This document shows, piece after piece, positions 1 through 9,278 of a DNA stretch of 64,000 nucleotides. The notes under the pieces are model-generated. The model ran no database searches. It was not told the DNA's origin and was given only the letters and a program-made list of their open reading frames with translations. Within the stretch, counting starts at the first letter, position 1. Each line of letters begins with the position of its first letter. Made by a program: the position numbers and the translations under genes. The DNA is from Brevibacillus sp. DP1.3A (GTDB lineage: Bacteria > Bacillota > Bacilli > Brevibacillales > Brevibacillaceae), in NCBI RefSeq assembly GCF_013284245.2, contig NZ_CP085876.1, positions 5,714,001 to 5,778,000 on the forward strand. Direction: 5' to 3'.

Positions 1-1016
1 GAGGGCAAGCCCTTAGCCTGCTTCAGCAGTTGTCTAGCGATAGTATAAATGTGTGGCTGGCTCCGATTTACCTTGCGATCCGCGAGATAAAACGCGACTA
101 GCCCGTCCACGATCATACGGTGAAATGCAGGATTTGGCAAGCGTTTAACGCTTGCCTTTGCTTGTTCTATGAAAAGCTTCAAGCGTTCAGTCGCTATTCG
201 TTCCGAATCGTAATAGCTCACGAAGTTTAAATCTCCACCCATTTTATCTTCTTCCAGGTCAATTAAATAGTCTAATAAAATATGTAACCCGCACAGCCAC
301 GGAAAGTAAGCTTCGCTTACCGTTTGAATTTGCTCTTCCTTTACATCTGGATCAGTCGCCAAGCAAAAAAGAGCGAATATCCCGATGGTCGAGCCTGTGA
401 CAGCCGCAAATTCTTGCCAGTACAATTCGTGATAGCGTTCTTTGTACTGATCCCACCACGTCAACAAGTGATCCTCGCGCAACTGGGGATCAATGTGCTT
501 GTATACTTGTAAATCGCTATACAAACAAGAAAACTCGAGTATCTTTGTCTGGATTTTTTCATAGGCTGGCAATTGTGCGACATGCTGTTGACAGGTCTGA
601 ACCAGCCCAGCCAAAAAGCCGCCGTCATCCTTATCCTCACGGTACAAATAATAATCTCGCAAGGGCGCGCCTGGTGTCAGTGCATCCTGCATCGACACGT
701 GAAGCTGACGGAAGTCTTCCGGGTCTAGTGACGTGCTGCGATCACACAGATTATCCAAGTAGTCACTAATTGTTTGGTAGGCGACAATCAGCGGGACAAT
801 TGTCTCTACATGCGGGATGACCTGTGCTGCATAAACACATCCCCCTTGGCAGTGAAACTTTTTGGAGTTCATGCTGTCTTGTGCCTGTTTTCTCAGCTCG
901 GGATTGGGAATCGCCTGCGCTCTTTTGTACCAAGCCGCAAACTCTCGCTCCAGAACAGGTTGCACATGACGATAGACTCGGTAAAGTAGCTGCCATGGAT
1001 TACGTAGTTCGCTCAC
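1..1016 (-). CDS. ytpB: Tetraprenyl-beta-curcumene synthase family protein (YtpB, DUF2600), 3' part cut by window edge
   Basis: My own translation from a GTG at 1014-1016 stays open to the left edge (about 338 codons). The start is supported by GGGAGGG about 6 nt upstream. Near residue 85 the protein has a DYLDNLCDR stretch, an Asp-rich metal-binding motif, and later an LLDYLIDLEED segment, as in the YtpB/DUF2600 family. In Bacillus subtilis this enzyme cyclises a C35 prenyl diphosphate to tetraprenyl-beta-curcumene, a precursor of sesquarterpenes made by sporulating cells. The remaining C-terminus lies outside the window. No partner terpene gene is visible on this side. Family assignment is firm; the exact product is inferred from the family. 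Confidence 0.87.
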   Translation of the reverse strand, partial: MSELRNPWQLLYRVYRHVQPVLEREFAAWYKRAQAIPNPELRKQAQDSMNSKKFHCQGGCVYAAQVIPHVETIVPLIVAYQTISDYLDNLCDRSTSLDPEDFRQLHVSMQDALTPGAPLRDYYLYREDKDDGGFLAGLVQTCQQHVAQLPAYEKIQTKILEFSCLYSDLQVYKHIDPQLREDHLLTWWDQYKERYHELYWQEFAAVTGSTIGIFALFCLATDPDVKEEQIQTVSEAYFPWLCGLHILLDYLIDLEEDKMGGDLNFVSYYDSERIATERLKLFIEQAKASVKRLPNPAFHRMIVDGLVAFYLADRKVNRSQPHIYTIARQLLKQAKGLP

Positions 1017-1138
1017 TTATTTCCCTCCCAAAACAAATGTAAAACGGAGGCATTCCAAAGCTTTTACCAGCTTACATCGAAGCCCTCGCTCATGACCAAT
1101 AGAAATATCTTATCACATTTGGATGCCTACTCCAAAAG

Positions 1139-2077
1139 TCAGCCCTGAAATACACCAATTCGCCTTTTTGACTCCATATAGAGTACAAAAATAAACTTTT
1201 TGGTATTGATACGAGTAGAAGAGATCGTCATTTCCATCTGATTCTCAAGCTCCAGCATGCGTTTTCGCACCTCAGTAAAATCGAAGAACGTGGTCGCATA
1301 GCTCTCGAATTTGGGATTACTGTAGTCGGTCAGCCCAAGGGAAGCCAAATGAGTTAATGCCTGATAGATGGCTCTGCGAACTCGCTGCTCAGCGGCCTTT
1401 GTTTCCTTTTGGATCAGGACAGTCACTCCCTTTCCCAGCTTGCGGGCAGCAATTGCCCAAAAAATATCGCGTAAAGGTGGGAGATTCACTTCCCCATCCA
1501 TTTCCTTCTCCCAGCGATACAGCCACTCCATCATGTCGAGTAAATCTTTGCTGCCTTTTTGGCTAATCATCCCCAGTTCAGTTAAGAGAAACCGTGCGGA
1601 AGACAAGATGCCCTTTTCAGGATACGATGCTTCTTTGGTAAGAGCTGCCGTTATGTTAATACTGCCGGACAAGACGGAAAGTGACCGCTGAATACCCTCG
1701 ATGGATTGCTGCAGCAATATGCGTTCCCGTACCTTTTGCAGAACACTGATGACCTCCAGTCGATTCACCGGTTTGGTCACGTAGTATTCGATCCCTGTCG
1801 CATACGCCTCAGCGATCATCTCCTTCGTTTCGATTTGCGAGATCATGACAATTTTGCCTGTAAAACGCCTTAACTGGCGCACTGTTTCAATGCCATCTCG
1901 TTTCGGCATCAAAAGATCAATCAACAAGATGTCTACTTGCTTCCAATTCAAAAAATCGTGGTCAATTTGTGAGCCATCCTCCGCTTCCCCACATACCTCT
2001 CCCAAATCAGCATCCTCAATCATTTGACCGAGCATGAATCGAATCCCAGGATCGTCGTCCACGATGAAGTAGCGCAT
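1139..2077 (-). CDS. glnL: Response regulator with YcbB-type output domain, GlnL-like
   Basis: 312 residues. The N-terminal receiver domain (1-120) shows the DDD acidic pocket at residues 7-9, the phospho-acceptor Asp in LLIDLLMPKRDG near residue 54, and the conserved Lys in TKP near 102. The C-terminal part (about 150-300) resembles the YcbB domain of B. subtilis GlnL rather than a common OmpR or NarL output domain. The gene follows the sensor kinase by 4 nt, so the two form an operon. In B. subtilis GlnK-GlnL senses glutamine and activates transport and glutaminase genes. Here the pair is divergent from a TAXI-TRAP transporter, which is the likely target. The symbol is by homology of domain layout and context. 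Confidence 0.75.
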   Translation of the reverse strand: MRYFIVDDDPGIRFMLGQMIEDADLGEVCGEAEDGSQIDHDFLNWKQVDILLIDLLMPKRDGIETVRQLRRFTGKIVMISQIETKEMIAEAYATGIEYYVTKPVNRLEVISVLQKVRERILLQQSIEGIQRSLSVLSGSINITAALTKEASYPEKGILSSARFLLTELGMISQKGSKDLLDMMEWLYRWEKEMDGEVNLPPLRDIFWAIAARKLGKGVTVLIQKETKAAEQRVRRAIYQALTHLASLGLTDYSNPKFESYATTFFDFTEVRKRMLELENQMEMTISSTRINTKKFIFVLYMESKRRIGVFQG

Positions 2078-2081
2078 TAGG

Positions 2082-3389
2082 TCACCCTTTCTGAATCAGA
2101 GTTGCGATTGGCAGGCGAATGCAAAATTGTGTTGTTTGTCCGTATGAGTCCTCGACTAAATCAATCATTCCTTGGATACTGTCTGTCACTTCCTTAACGT
2201 ATGATAGCCCAATCCCCGTGGAAGGCCTGCCTGATACGTCGTATTTGGTAGTGAATCCAGGCATGAACAAGAGCTCCTTGTCCTTCACCACAATACCTGG
2301 CCCATCATCGGTTACAACAAAATGAATCCACTCCCGACTCTCGTCAATCGAAGCAACGATCGATACCATCCCCCGGTCGCGGATGGCTTCGACACTGTTG
2401 CCGACTAGATTGTTGATGAGTGAGAGTGTCGTGTAAATGTGGCAAGCGAGATACGGCACCTCCACATTCGTTTCAAACTGAATGTCCTTCTCCAACAGTC
2501 TCGCGTACTTTCGTTGGCCCTGAACAATGATCGCTATTAATTCGCCCAGTGGCATATAGTCTCGTTCTTTCTCGTCAGAAATCAGCTTGGAGAGGCCTGC
2601 ATATATGCGTTGATTGTCCTTTTTCACTTCATGCACTTGTCCGGCAAGGGACAGCAGCCGCTTCGCGTATCGCTTGCTCGTCCCATCCTTATGTTCCACC
2701 TCGTCCATCTCACGATACAGCTCATAGCAGTTACGCGTGATATCCTCAACCTGATGCAATGTCTTTTTTAGAAGAACAGATTCCTCGTACAAATTGGAGA
2801 TGAGCATCAACATCTGTTCGTTTCGATTACGCTGTTGCTTTTCCATCCATTTCGCCTGACGCAGCTGAATCATATTGAAAAAACTAAGGACAAAAAAACT
2901 ACGTATCAATGCAATGACAGCAATCGGCCCTACGACCTCCAGCTGAAAGACTCCCTCCCAGGACACAGCACGAAAGGACAGCTCTACCAAATTGGCTGCT
3001 ATTTCTGCGCCCGTCCCCAACATTCCCACCCAAAGCGGTCGATGATGTAGTGTATTAACGCGAAAGAGCGAGAAAAGACAAGCAAAGGTAACGTAATAGC
3101 AAAAGGCGGGGAAGTGCATCTGAAGAGAAGACAGAACCGAAAAGACATCTTCATATAAGAAATCCAAGACTATTCGAAATAGAACAACAATTATTCCTGT
3201 AACTATTCCTGCCAAGAAAGAAGGACGTAGCCACAATAAAAAAAAGAAAAAAGCCGTTGTACCAAAGCTAATGCGAAAATCATCTTGAAACGGGTGAAAT
3301 TTGAGCTCCCCGGCAATCGGGACAGCAATGAGCATAAGCAGCAGGATCGAAAAATTCTCTCTCATAAAATGTTGCCCGCACTTCCTCAT
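2082..3389 (-). CDS. glnK: Membrane sensor histidine kinase, GlnK-like
   Basis: 435 residues. The first 180 are strongly hydrophobic with about five or six membrane segments (around 13-28, 38-75, 85-105, 125-175), followed by a coiled-coil linker (180-290) and an HATPase domain. ATP-site motifs are clear: N box NLVGNSVEAI (about 326-335), G1 DDGPGI, F box LFMPGFTTK and G2 GIGLSYV. No large extracellular sensor domain is present, so the stimulus is probably sensed in the membrane or cytoplasm. The start is uncertain: an in-frame ATG 24 nt downstream (MRENFS) is an alternative, and neither has a strong ribosome site. It is transcribed with the response regulator and divergent from the TRAP genes across a 143-bp AT-rich gap. 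Confidence 0.75.
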   Translation of the reverse strand: MRKCGQHFMRENFSILLLMLIAVPIAGELKFHPFQDDFRISFGTTAFFFFLLWLRPSFLAGIVTGIIVVLFRIVLDFLYEDVFSVLSSLQMHFPAFCYYVTFACLFSLFRVNTLHHRPLWVGMLGTGAEIAANLVELSFRAVSWEGVFQLEVVGPIAVIALIRSFFVLSFFNMIQLRQAKWMEKQQRNRNEQMLMLISNLYEESVLLKKTLHQVEDITRNCYELYREMDEVEHKDGTSKRYAKRLLSLAGQVHEVKKDNQRIYAGLSKLISDEKERDYMPLGELIAIIVQGQRKYARLLEKDIQFETNVEVPYLACHIYTTLSLINNLVGNSVEAIRDRGMVSIVASIDESREWIHFVVTDDGPGIVVKDKELLFMPGFTTKYDVSGRPSTGIGLSYVKEVTDSIQGMIDLVEDSYGQTTQFCIRLPIATLIQKG

Positions 3390-3450
3390 ATGAAATTGTT
3401 CAAAAAATCGTTAACGTTTATTTCTTAGTTTACTATATTTTTCTATAGAA

Positions 3451-3466
3451 TTTTGTAGTTTTTTAT
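3451..3466 (+). promoter_or_regulatory. Candidate GlnL operator, direct repeat
   Basis: TTTTGT-AGTT-TTTTAT lies in the divergent gap between the kinase and the TAXI gene. It matches the B. subtilis GlnL site TTTTGTN4TTTTGT with one mismatch. A neighbouring TTTTTCTATAG / TTTTTTATAG pair adds to the repeat character. The position suits activation of the TRAP operon, but the gap is AT-rich, so a chance match is possible. Confidence 0.45.
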
Positions 3467-3532
3467 AGACCTCCCCTTACAATGCCAAAGAAAGCTATAT
3501 AAACAGAATTTTTAGACTAAGGGGGAATTATC

Positions 3533-4519
3533 TTGAAGAAGCGTCATTTTCTTCTCTCGCTCACACTACTTCTGTCCATGTCGCTCATGACGGCATGTGG
3601 TGGCGGCAACTCTACACAAGGAGGTGCAGGTGGAGGAAGCGCCGATCCCTCCCAACTAATTATTGCAACAGGCGGTACAGGCGGCACCTATTTCCCACTC
3701 GGTGGTGGCATGGCTGACCATATCACGAAAAACGCTGGCATCACTGCTACAGCACAAGCCACAGGCGCTTCAGCTGAAAACATTCGCCTCATTCGCGATA
3801 AAAAGGCGGACCTCGCCTTCACGCAAAACGACATTGCCGAGTATGCGTCAAAGGGAACGAACATGTTCCAGCAAGACGGTAAAATTGATTCCTTCCAAGC
3901 ATTGGGCGCTCTCTACGATGAAACCATCCAAATCGTCGTCTCTGCTGACAGCAATATTAAAAGCGTTGCCGATTTGAAAGATAAGCGCGTATCCGTAGGC
4001 GCTCCGGGAAGCGGCACAGAAGTGAACGCTCAGCAAATTTTGGAAGCATATGGAATGACCTTTGAAGATACCAAGCTCCAGCGCCTCTCGTTTGCTGACT
4101 CCGCCAAAGCCATTCAGGACGGTCAATTGGATGCCGCCTTCCAAACTGCCGGTACGCCTACCGCAGCAATCACGGAGCTAGCCGCGACAACTGGTGTAAA
4201 AATCATTCCAATTGACGCGGACAAAATCGATGGAATCATCGCCAAATACCCTTACTACGTGAAAACAACGGTCCCTGCCAATACGTACCAAACCGTTCCG
4301 GAAGAAGTGACCACCGTCTCCGTCAAATCAATGCTTTTGATTCGCTCCGATCTCAGTGAAGACCTCGTGTACAAAGTAACAAAGGCGATCTTTGAGAACA
4401 GCGACAAGCTCGGTCACGCCAAAGCCAAGGAAATCAAGCTAGAGAACGTAAAGAACGGCGTCAGCATCCCTGTTCATCCGGGTGCCCAAAAGTACTTTGA
4501 CGAAAAAGGCGTGAAGTAG
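3533..4519 (+). CDS. TAXI family TRAP transporter solute-binding lipoprotein
   Basis: 328 residues, TTG start with GGGGGA about 8 nt upstream. A lipoprotein signal peptide ends in LMTAC (Cys 22), followed by a Gly-rich linker. The mature protein has the TAXI signature: TGGTGGTYFPLGGGMA near residues 46-61, then GASAENIRLI and VSVGAPGSGTE. TAXI proteins deliver solutes to fused TRAP permeases; characterised members bind glutamate or other carboxylates. It heads a three-gene operon with the DUF1850 protein and permease. With a GlnK/GlnL-like pair next door, glutamate or a related amino acid is the best guess for the ligand. That ligand is inference. Confidence 0.92.
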   Translation: MKKRHFLLSLTLLLSMSLMTACGGGNSTQGGAGGGSADPSQLIIATGGTGGTYFPLGGGMADHITKNAGITATAQATGASAENIRLIRDKKADLAFTQNDIAEYASKGTNMFQQDGKIDSFQALGALYDETIQIVVSADSNIKSVADLKDKRVSVGAPGSGTEVNAQQILEAYGMTFEDTKLQRLSFADSAKAIQDGQLDAAFQTAGTPTAAITELAATTGVKIIPIDADKIDGIIAKYPYYVKTTVPANTYQTVPEEVTTVSVKSMLLIRSDLSEDLVYKVTKAIFENSDKLGHAKAKEIKLENVKNGVSIPVHPGAQKYFDEKGVK

Positions 4520-4525
4520 AGCCAG

Positions 4526-5059
4526 ATGGTTTTTATCCAGACAGTAACAAAGGGAAGAGGGCGGACGCTGTTCCGCCTTTTCTCCTTCTCTCTTCTCGTC
4601 ATTGTCATTTATGCGGGCATCTCCACTCCGCTGATTCCCGCCCTGGTTATCCGGGATACACGGTCGAATCAGGTAGTTTGGAGTGCCAATATCCAGGATG
4701 AAGCAGCCTTTGGCATCCGCTGGACTCATTCCATTCATCGCTCCACAATCGAGGAGCAATACCGGATTGTAGACGGTCAAATTATTTTGTCAGAGATGAG
4801 CTTTCACGACTACGGTATCGGCATGGAAAATGAATTGGCTCCTGGCGAGGAGCTGGTTCTGGCCGATGGACGATTTCATATTCGCAATATGCAGCGCTCT
4901 TTTCCTGCCCTACGGCTATTTATCGGGCAAGTACGGGCTAATCATACGTTGCTTTTCGCTGGACAGGACATTCCGTTGAGCTTGATCGATAAGCCAGGAG
5001 AAGCCATCACGATTCAAGCAGAAAAGCGATCCATTCTGAGCGAGTTAGGAGGTTACTAG
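4526..5059 (+). CDS. DUF1850 domain protein of TAXI-TRAP operon
   Basis: 177 residues with one N-terminal membrane anchor (about 17-40), the rest probably outside the membrane. The WTHSIHRSTIEEQY block (about 65-78) and FHDYGIGMENELAPGE are typical of DUF1850 proteins, which occur beside TAXI-TRAP genes. Its role is unknown; an accessory or small-subunit role in the transporter is plausible. It starts 6 nt after the binding protein and its stop codon abuts the permease start, so all three genes are one operon. The ribosome site at this ATG is weak, so translational coupling is likely. Confidence 0.85.
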   Translation: MVFIQTVTKGRGRTLFRLFSFSLLVIVIYAGISTPLIPALVIRDTRSNQVVWSANIQDEAAFGIRWTHSIHRSTIEEQYRIVDGQIILSEMSFHDYGIGMENELAPGEELVLADGRFHIRNMQRSFPALRLFIGQVRANHTLLFAGQDIPLSLIDKPGEAITIQAEKRSILSELGGY

Positions 5060-7006
5060 ATGAGTACAACAACGAATATGAACCAGAAAGAGATGGATAA
5101 GCTGATCGCGCAATACGACAAGGAATCAGCCACACGCCAGCTCGCGGGTCCCATGAAGTGGATCTCTTTTGGTCTACTTGTCCTCTTCTCCCTGTACCAG
5201 TTATCCAGCACGCTTTTCTTCACGCTGCCTCCCCAGATTCATCGTCCGATCCACTTGGCCTTCGGACTGGCACTTGTCTATCTGTTATATGCGGGGACTT
5301 CCAAAGGCAACCATAACAAAATCGGAATCGTGAACATGATTCTCGCCCTGTTAGGTGTTTTTGTATCACTGTATTGGGTCATTGACTACGAAGGACTCGT
5401 GACCCGAACAGGTAACTATACGACGATGGATATGGTGGTCGGCGGTATTGCCACCGTGCTCGTCCTAGAGGCTGCACGACGAGTCGTCGGAATCCCAATT
5501 GCTCTAATCGCCACTATTTTTCTTTTATACACCTACTTCGGACCTTACATGCCAGGCTTTTTGGAGCATCGCGGCAGTGATGTCGAGCGGATTATCGGGC
5601 ACAGCTACTACACACTAGAGGGTATTCTCGGTACTCCGCTCGCCGTTTCCTCTACCTTTATCTTTTTGTTTGTGCTGTTTGGCGCCTTTCTCGAAAAAAC
5701 AGGGGTCGGTGATTATTTTAACGATTTGTCGCTGGTCATTGCAGGTAGACGAATCGGCGGTCCTGCGAAGGTGGCCGTTTTTTCCAGCGCCCTGCAAGGG
5801 ACGATTAGCGGCAGTTCTGTTGCCAATGTAGTTACCTCCGGCGCCTTTACCATCCCGATGATGAAACGGCTCGGCTATCGTTCCGAATTTGCCGCGGCAG
5901 TGGAAGCCTCGTCCTCTACTGGTGGACAAATCATGCCGCCTGTCATGGGGGCTGCTGCCTTTTTGATGGCGGAGTTCATCGGCGTTCCTTACTTGGAAAT
6001 CGCCAAATCTGCGATTCTTCCTGCGATTTTATTTTTCGTGGGCATCTGGATTATGACGCACTTCGAAGCAAAACGACTCGGGTTGCGCGGCCTCTCGAAG
6101 GAAGAATTGCCGAACAAAAAAGAAGTTTTGAAAAAAATGTACTTGCTCCTCCCCATCGTGATCATTATTACAGCCTTGATGATGAACATATCAGCCGAGC
6201 GCTCCGCGATTATCGGCATCGTCTCCACTATTATCGTGGGCGCCTTCCGCAAAGAAACCCGCATGTCTATTGCTGATATTTTAGAAGCACTTGCCTCAGG
6301 TGCCAGAATGGCTCTCGGTGTCGTGGCCGCAACTGCGTGTGCCGGAATCATCGTTGGTACGATTACGTTGACTGGGATCGGATTAAAGCTGGCAAACGGT
6401 TTGATTGATCTGGCTGGCGGTCAGCTTTTCCTTACCCTGTTCTTCACGATGATCGCATCGCTTATCTTGGGCATGGGAACACCTACGACGGCGAACTACA
6501 TTATCACTTCTACCATCGCTGCCCCGGCGCTTATTCAATTGGGAGTGCCTGATATCGCTGCGCACATGTTTACGTTCTATTTCGGAATCGTTGCAGACAT
6601 CACGCCGCCGGTTGCGCTTGCTGCCTTCGCCGCATCAGGCATTGCCAAGTCAAAACCGATCAAAACAGGTGTAGAATCCACGCGGCTATCGATTGCCGCC
6701 TTTATGGCTCCCTATATCTTCGTCGTTTCACCAGCCTTGCTCTTGATTGATACCACCTTTTTGGAGTCGATTTGGGTGATGTTTACCTCTACGATTGGAA
6801 TGATCGGCGTGGGGGCAGGGTTGATCGGCTACTGGATGTCCAGACTCAACGTTTTAGAGCGTATCCTCGCTTGTGTAGGCGGTGTGCTCGCCGTCATCCC
6901 TGGAATTACAACAGACATTCCCGGCTTTATTTTGCTCGCGCTCGTATTCGCATTATCGTATTACAAAGCACGTAAGCAAAAACAATCTATACAAACGACG
7001 ATGTAA
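5060..7006 (+). CDS. TRAP transporter fused permease (DctQM-type)
   Basis: 648 residues, polytopic. The N-terminal third holds the small-subunit-like helices and the remainder the large DctM-like permease, as usual for TAXI systems. Recognisable stretches include QGTISGSSVANVVTSGAFTIPMMK (read as two blocks near 253-276) and SSSTGGQIMPPVMGAAAF, both typical of TRAP large subunits, and a second GMGTPTTANYI repeat near 475. The start follows AGGAGG inside the DUF1850 3' end. TRAP permeases are secondary transporters usually driven by a sodium gradient. Confidence 0.93.
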   Translation: MSTTTNMNQKEMDKLIAQYDKESATRQLAGPMKWISFGLLVLFSLYQLSSTLFFTLPPQIHRPIHLAFGLALVYLLYAGTSKGNHNKIGIVNMILALLGVFVSLYWVIDYEGLVTRTGNYTTMDMVVGGIATVLVLEAARRVVGIPIALIATIFLLYTYFGPYMPGFLEHRGSDVERIIGHSYYTLEGILGTPLAVSSTFIFLFVLFGAFLEKTGVGDYFNDLSLVIAGRRIGGPAKVAVFSSALQGTISGSSVANVVTSGAFTIPMMKRLGYRSEFAAAVEASSSTGGQIMPPVMGAAAFLMAEFIGVPYLEIAKSAILPAILFFVGIWIMTHFEAKRLGLRGLSKEELPNKKEVLKKMYLLLPIVIIITALMMNISAERSAIIGIVSTIIVGAFRKETRMSIADILEALASGARMALGVVAATACAGIIVGTITLTGIGLKLANGLIDLAGGQLFLTLFFTMIASLILGMGTPTTANYIITSTIAAPALIQLGVPDIAAHMFTFYFGIVADITPPVALAAFAASGIAKSKPIKTGVESTRLSIAAFMAPYIFVVSPALLLIDTTFLESIWVMFTSTIGMIGVGAGLIGYWMSRLNVLERILACVGGVLAVIPGITTDIPGFILLALVFALSYYKARKQKQSIQTTM

Positions 7007-7015
7007 GAAAACAAG

Positions 7016-7080
7016 CAAAAGCCCTCCCAAGCATTCGTTTCCTGTTACCAGGAAGTTCTCTTGCCTAGGAGGGTTTTCTT
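7016..7080. terminator. Bidirectional terminator between TRAP operon and cvfB
   Basis: CCCTCC (7022-7027) pairs with GGAGGG (7068-7073), flanked by an A-run on the left and TTTTCTT on the right. It sits between convergent genes and can serve both. Confidence 0.75.
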
Positions 7081-7083
7081 CGT

Positions 7084-8004
7084 TTATTCTTCTTGTCCGT
7101 CTCGAATGATTTTGGTCCAGCCGTCTACTTGCTCCACACGACGTTCCTTCATCAGCTTGCCGAGTGCCCGCTTGAAGCTGGACTTACTCATTTGGAATTT
7201 TTCACGGATGACATCCGCTTCTGTCGAATCGGTATAAGGCATCGCCCCATCACGATTGATCAAATAGCGCAGCAGCTTGTCCGCATCTTCGCCATACTGT
7301 ACTTCCTTGCGCTCTTTCATAGAACCGTTCAGACGGCCATCCTCACGAACAAAGCTGATGCGGCAGCACACAGTTTGTCCGAGGCGCAGACGCCCCACCA
7401 TTTCATCACGATGAATGAAGAGGATATGCTCGTCCTCCGTCAACAAGAATGCACCTGCTTGAATCAATTTGTAGACCGTACCTTCGACAGACTTGTTCTT
7501 CATACTCTGATCTGCCATTGCTGCGATCTTGACGATTTCGTTTTCAGTGACCGGCTTTGCCAAGAGTCTGCCGAGCTTGTCTTGCTTCAGCGCTACTAGC
7601 ATTTGATCCTTGGGACGCGGCCATTCATCGCTATGCTTAGGCAGGTCATCGATGAACAAGAGCAGATCCTTGTTAATGCCGTTGTCCAGGAATACACCCA
7701 TGCGCGAAGAAATGTCCACTACTTCCAACCAGCCGTATTCACCCATGCCGACATGAGGCATGTCCATGGTCGCAGCCAGTCGGTTCTCGTGATCATGGTA
7801 CAAAAACACTTCGACCTCATCATCGATATGTAAACGTTCGTGCGCTTCATTGGCATGAAGAAACACTTCATCTTTGCCATCGCTCAAAAAATAGCCGATT
7901 TCCGTTTTTCGCGCTACCGTCATGGTAAGCGTCATCCCTGCCGCCAAATTTCCGTTCTGAATGATTTGGGGCTCACGCTTTTCACGCATTTGTCTTTTGT
8001 ACAT
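7084..8004 (-). CDS. cvfB: CvfB/YitL family S1-like RNA-binding protein
   Basis: 306 residues from an ATG preceded by GCGAGG; an in-frame GTG 36 nt upstream lacks a ribosome site. The protein consists of consecutive S1-like OB folds (about 15-75, 75-140, 150-230) and a C-terminal winged helix (about 235-300) with the DVIREKFQMSKSSFKRALGKL helix region. This is the architecture of CvfB (Staphylococcus) and YitL (Bacillus), which bind RNA and affect expression of virulence and exoprotein genes. It is monocistronic and divergent from uppP. Confidence 0.88.
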   Translation of the reverse strand: MYKRQMREKREPQIIQNGNLAAGMTLTMTVARKTEIGYFLSDGKDEVFLHANEAHERLHIDDEVEVFLYHDHENRLAATMDMPHVGMGEYGWLEVVDISSRMGVFLDNGINKDLLLFIDDLPKHSDEWPRPKDQMLVALKQDKLGRLLAKPVTENEIVKIAAMADQSMKNKSVEGTVYKLIQAGAFLLTEDEHILFIHRDEMVGRLRLGQTVCCRISFVREDGRLNGSMKERKEVQYGEDADKLLRYLINRDGAMPYTDSTEADVIREKFQMSKSSFKRALGKLMKERRVEQVDGWTKIIRDGQEE

Positions 8005-8188
8005 ATGTATTTTTTCCTCGCTCTCTACCATTGTGCACACTAACTATACCCATCCCCCGCAAGAAAATACCACAACTTTTTTCTAACAAAATAACGATGC
8101 GTAACGAAATAGGCAAGTCTTCCATTCACAGACATACATATGACAGTAAGACTGGCTTGGCCCTACTTTTTCAAGACTGGAGTGACTC

Positions 8189-8974
8189 TTGCCTATGCTG
8201 TTGTTGCTTGAACATATTTTTCTCGGCATTGTACAAGGCTTGACTGAATTTTTACCGATATCAAGCACGGGTCATCTCGTCCTGTTTCGCAAAATGTTTG
8301 GCATGCAGGAGGTAGGCCTTTTATTTGACACGATGCTTCATTTCGGTACGCTGATCGCTGTCGTTATCGTCTTTTGGCCACAGGTTCGTTTTATCATCAT
8401 GAATCCAATGAGCAAGCTGACAAAGCTATTGGTCGTAGGCACGATCCCTACAGCAGTAATCGGACTCGCCTTTGAAGATTATTTTGAAGAAATCTCGCAG
8501 ACAGGCATTACGATCGGGTGGGAATTTCTTGCGACAGGCGCGATCCTCTGGGCGGTGGAGTCCATGCGCCGTGGAAATCGAAGATTCGAGGAAATCAACT
8601 ACACGGACGCCCTCATCATCGGGACACTGCAAGGTGCTGCGATCCTGCCTGCTATTTCCCGCTCAGGACTGACGATTGCTGGCGCTCTCATGCGCGGAAT
8701 CGACCGTGCTGACGCTGCGCGCTTTTCGTTTTTAATATCCTTGCCCGCGATTCTGGGTGCTTGTGTCTTGCAAACAGCCAAGCTCGTAGAAACACCGCTT
8801 GAAACAGCTTTATTGATCCCGATGCTCGTGGGCACCATGTTTGCCGGACTAGCTGGATATGTAGCCATTCGCTGGATGCTTACAATCATCAGTACAGGCT
8901 CGATGAAGGGCTTCGCTATCTACGTCTGGGTATTGGGTGGATTAATTTTACTCATGCAACTCTTGGGCTGGTAA
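8189..8974 (+). CDS. uppP: Undecaprenyl-diphosphatase (UppP/BacA)
   Basis: 261 residues, multi-spanning. It carries the two catalytic signatures of the BacA family: QGLTEFLPISSTGHL near residues 15-29 and LPAISRSGLTIAGALMRGI near 150-168. It dephosphorylates C55-PP outside the membrane to recycle the peptidoglycan carrier lipid and often confers low-level bacitracin resistance. A TTG at 8189 is spaced 6 nt from GGAG and is preferred; an ATG two codons later is the alternative. Single gene with its own terminator. Confidence 0.95.
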   Translation: MPMLLLLEHIFLGIVQGLTEFLPISSTGHLVLFRKMFGMQEVGLLFDTMLHFGTLIAVVIVFWPQVRFIIMNPMSKLTKLLVVGTIPTAVIGLAFEDYFEEISQTGITIGWEFLATGAILWAVESMRRGNRRFEEINYTDALIIGTLQGAAILPAISRSGLTIAGALMRGIDRADAARFSFLISLPAILGACVLQTAKLVETPLETALLIPMLVGTMFAGLAGYVAIRWMLTIISTGSMKGFAIYVWVLGGLILLMQLLGW

Positions 8975-8979
8975 TGCGA

Positions 8980-9012
8980 AAAAAGCCGGCTGCTTGCTCG
9001 CCGGCTTTCATC
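8980..9012. terminator. Intrinsic terminator after uppP
   Basis: GCCGGC (8985-8990) pairs with GCCGGC (9000-9005) with a 9-nt loop, A-run before and TTT after. It overlaps the end of the convergent small gene, so it probably works in both directions. Confidence 0.85.
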
Positions 9013-9214
9013 TGCTTTCTTCCTTGTCTGGATAACGGCTGGCAATTAATTTGCCTACCAATAAAATAATGCCGTAGAACGCTGTTGCCAAAAGCGAGGT
9101 AGCCAGCCACGTCGCCGTCCCCAGCACCAGATAGAGCGCGGCGTGAGCAACAAAGATACCTACCAGCCACACCATAATGTTCATTCGATTAAAAAATGTC
9201 ATCAAACTACGCAA
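9008..9214 (-). CDS. Small two-helix membrane protein, unknown
   Basis: 68 residues with two hydrophobic segments (about 12-33 and 38-58) and a short charged C-terminus. TTG start with GGAGGT nearby; an internal ATG at codon 5 is possible. It ends inside the uppP terminator. I do not recognise a family. The codon pattern and ribosome site support a real gene, but nothing indicates a function. Confidence 0.55.
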   Translation of the reverse strand: MRSLMTFFNRMNIMVWLVGIFVAHAALYLVLGTATWLATSLLATAFYGIILLVGKLIASRYPDKEESR

Positions 9215-9278
9215 TTACCTCGCACCTCCACCATTCCATTTACTACTGTTATAGCCGATGAAACGGTGTTTTATCCCC

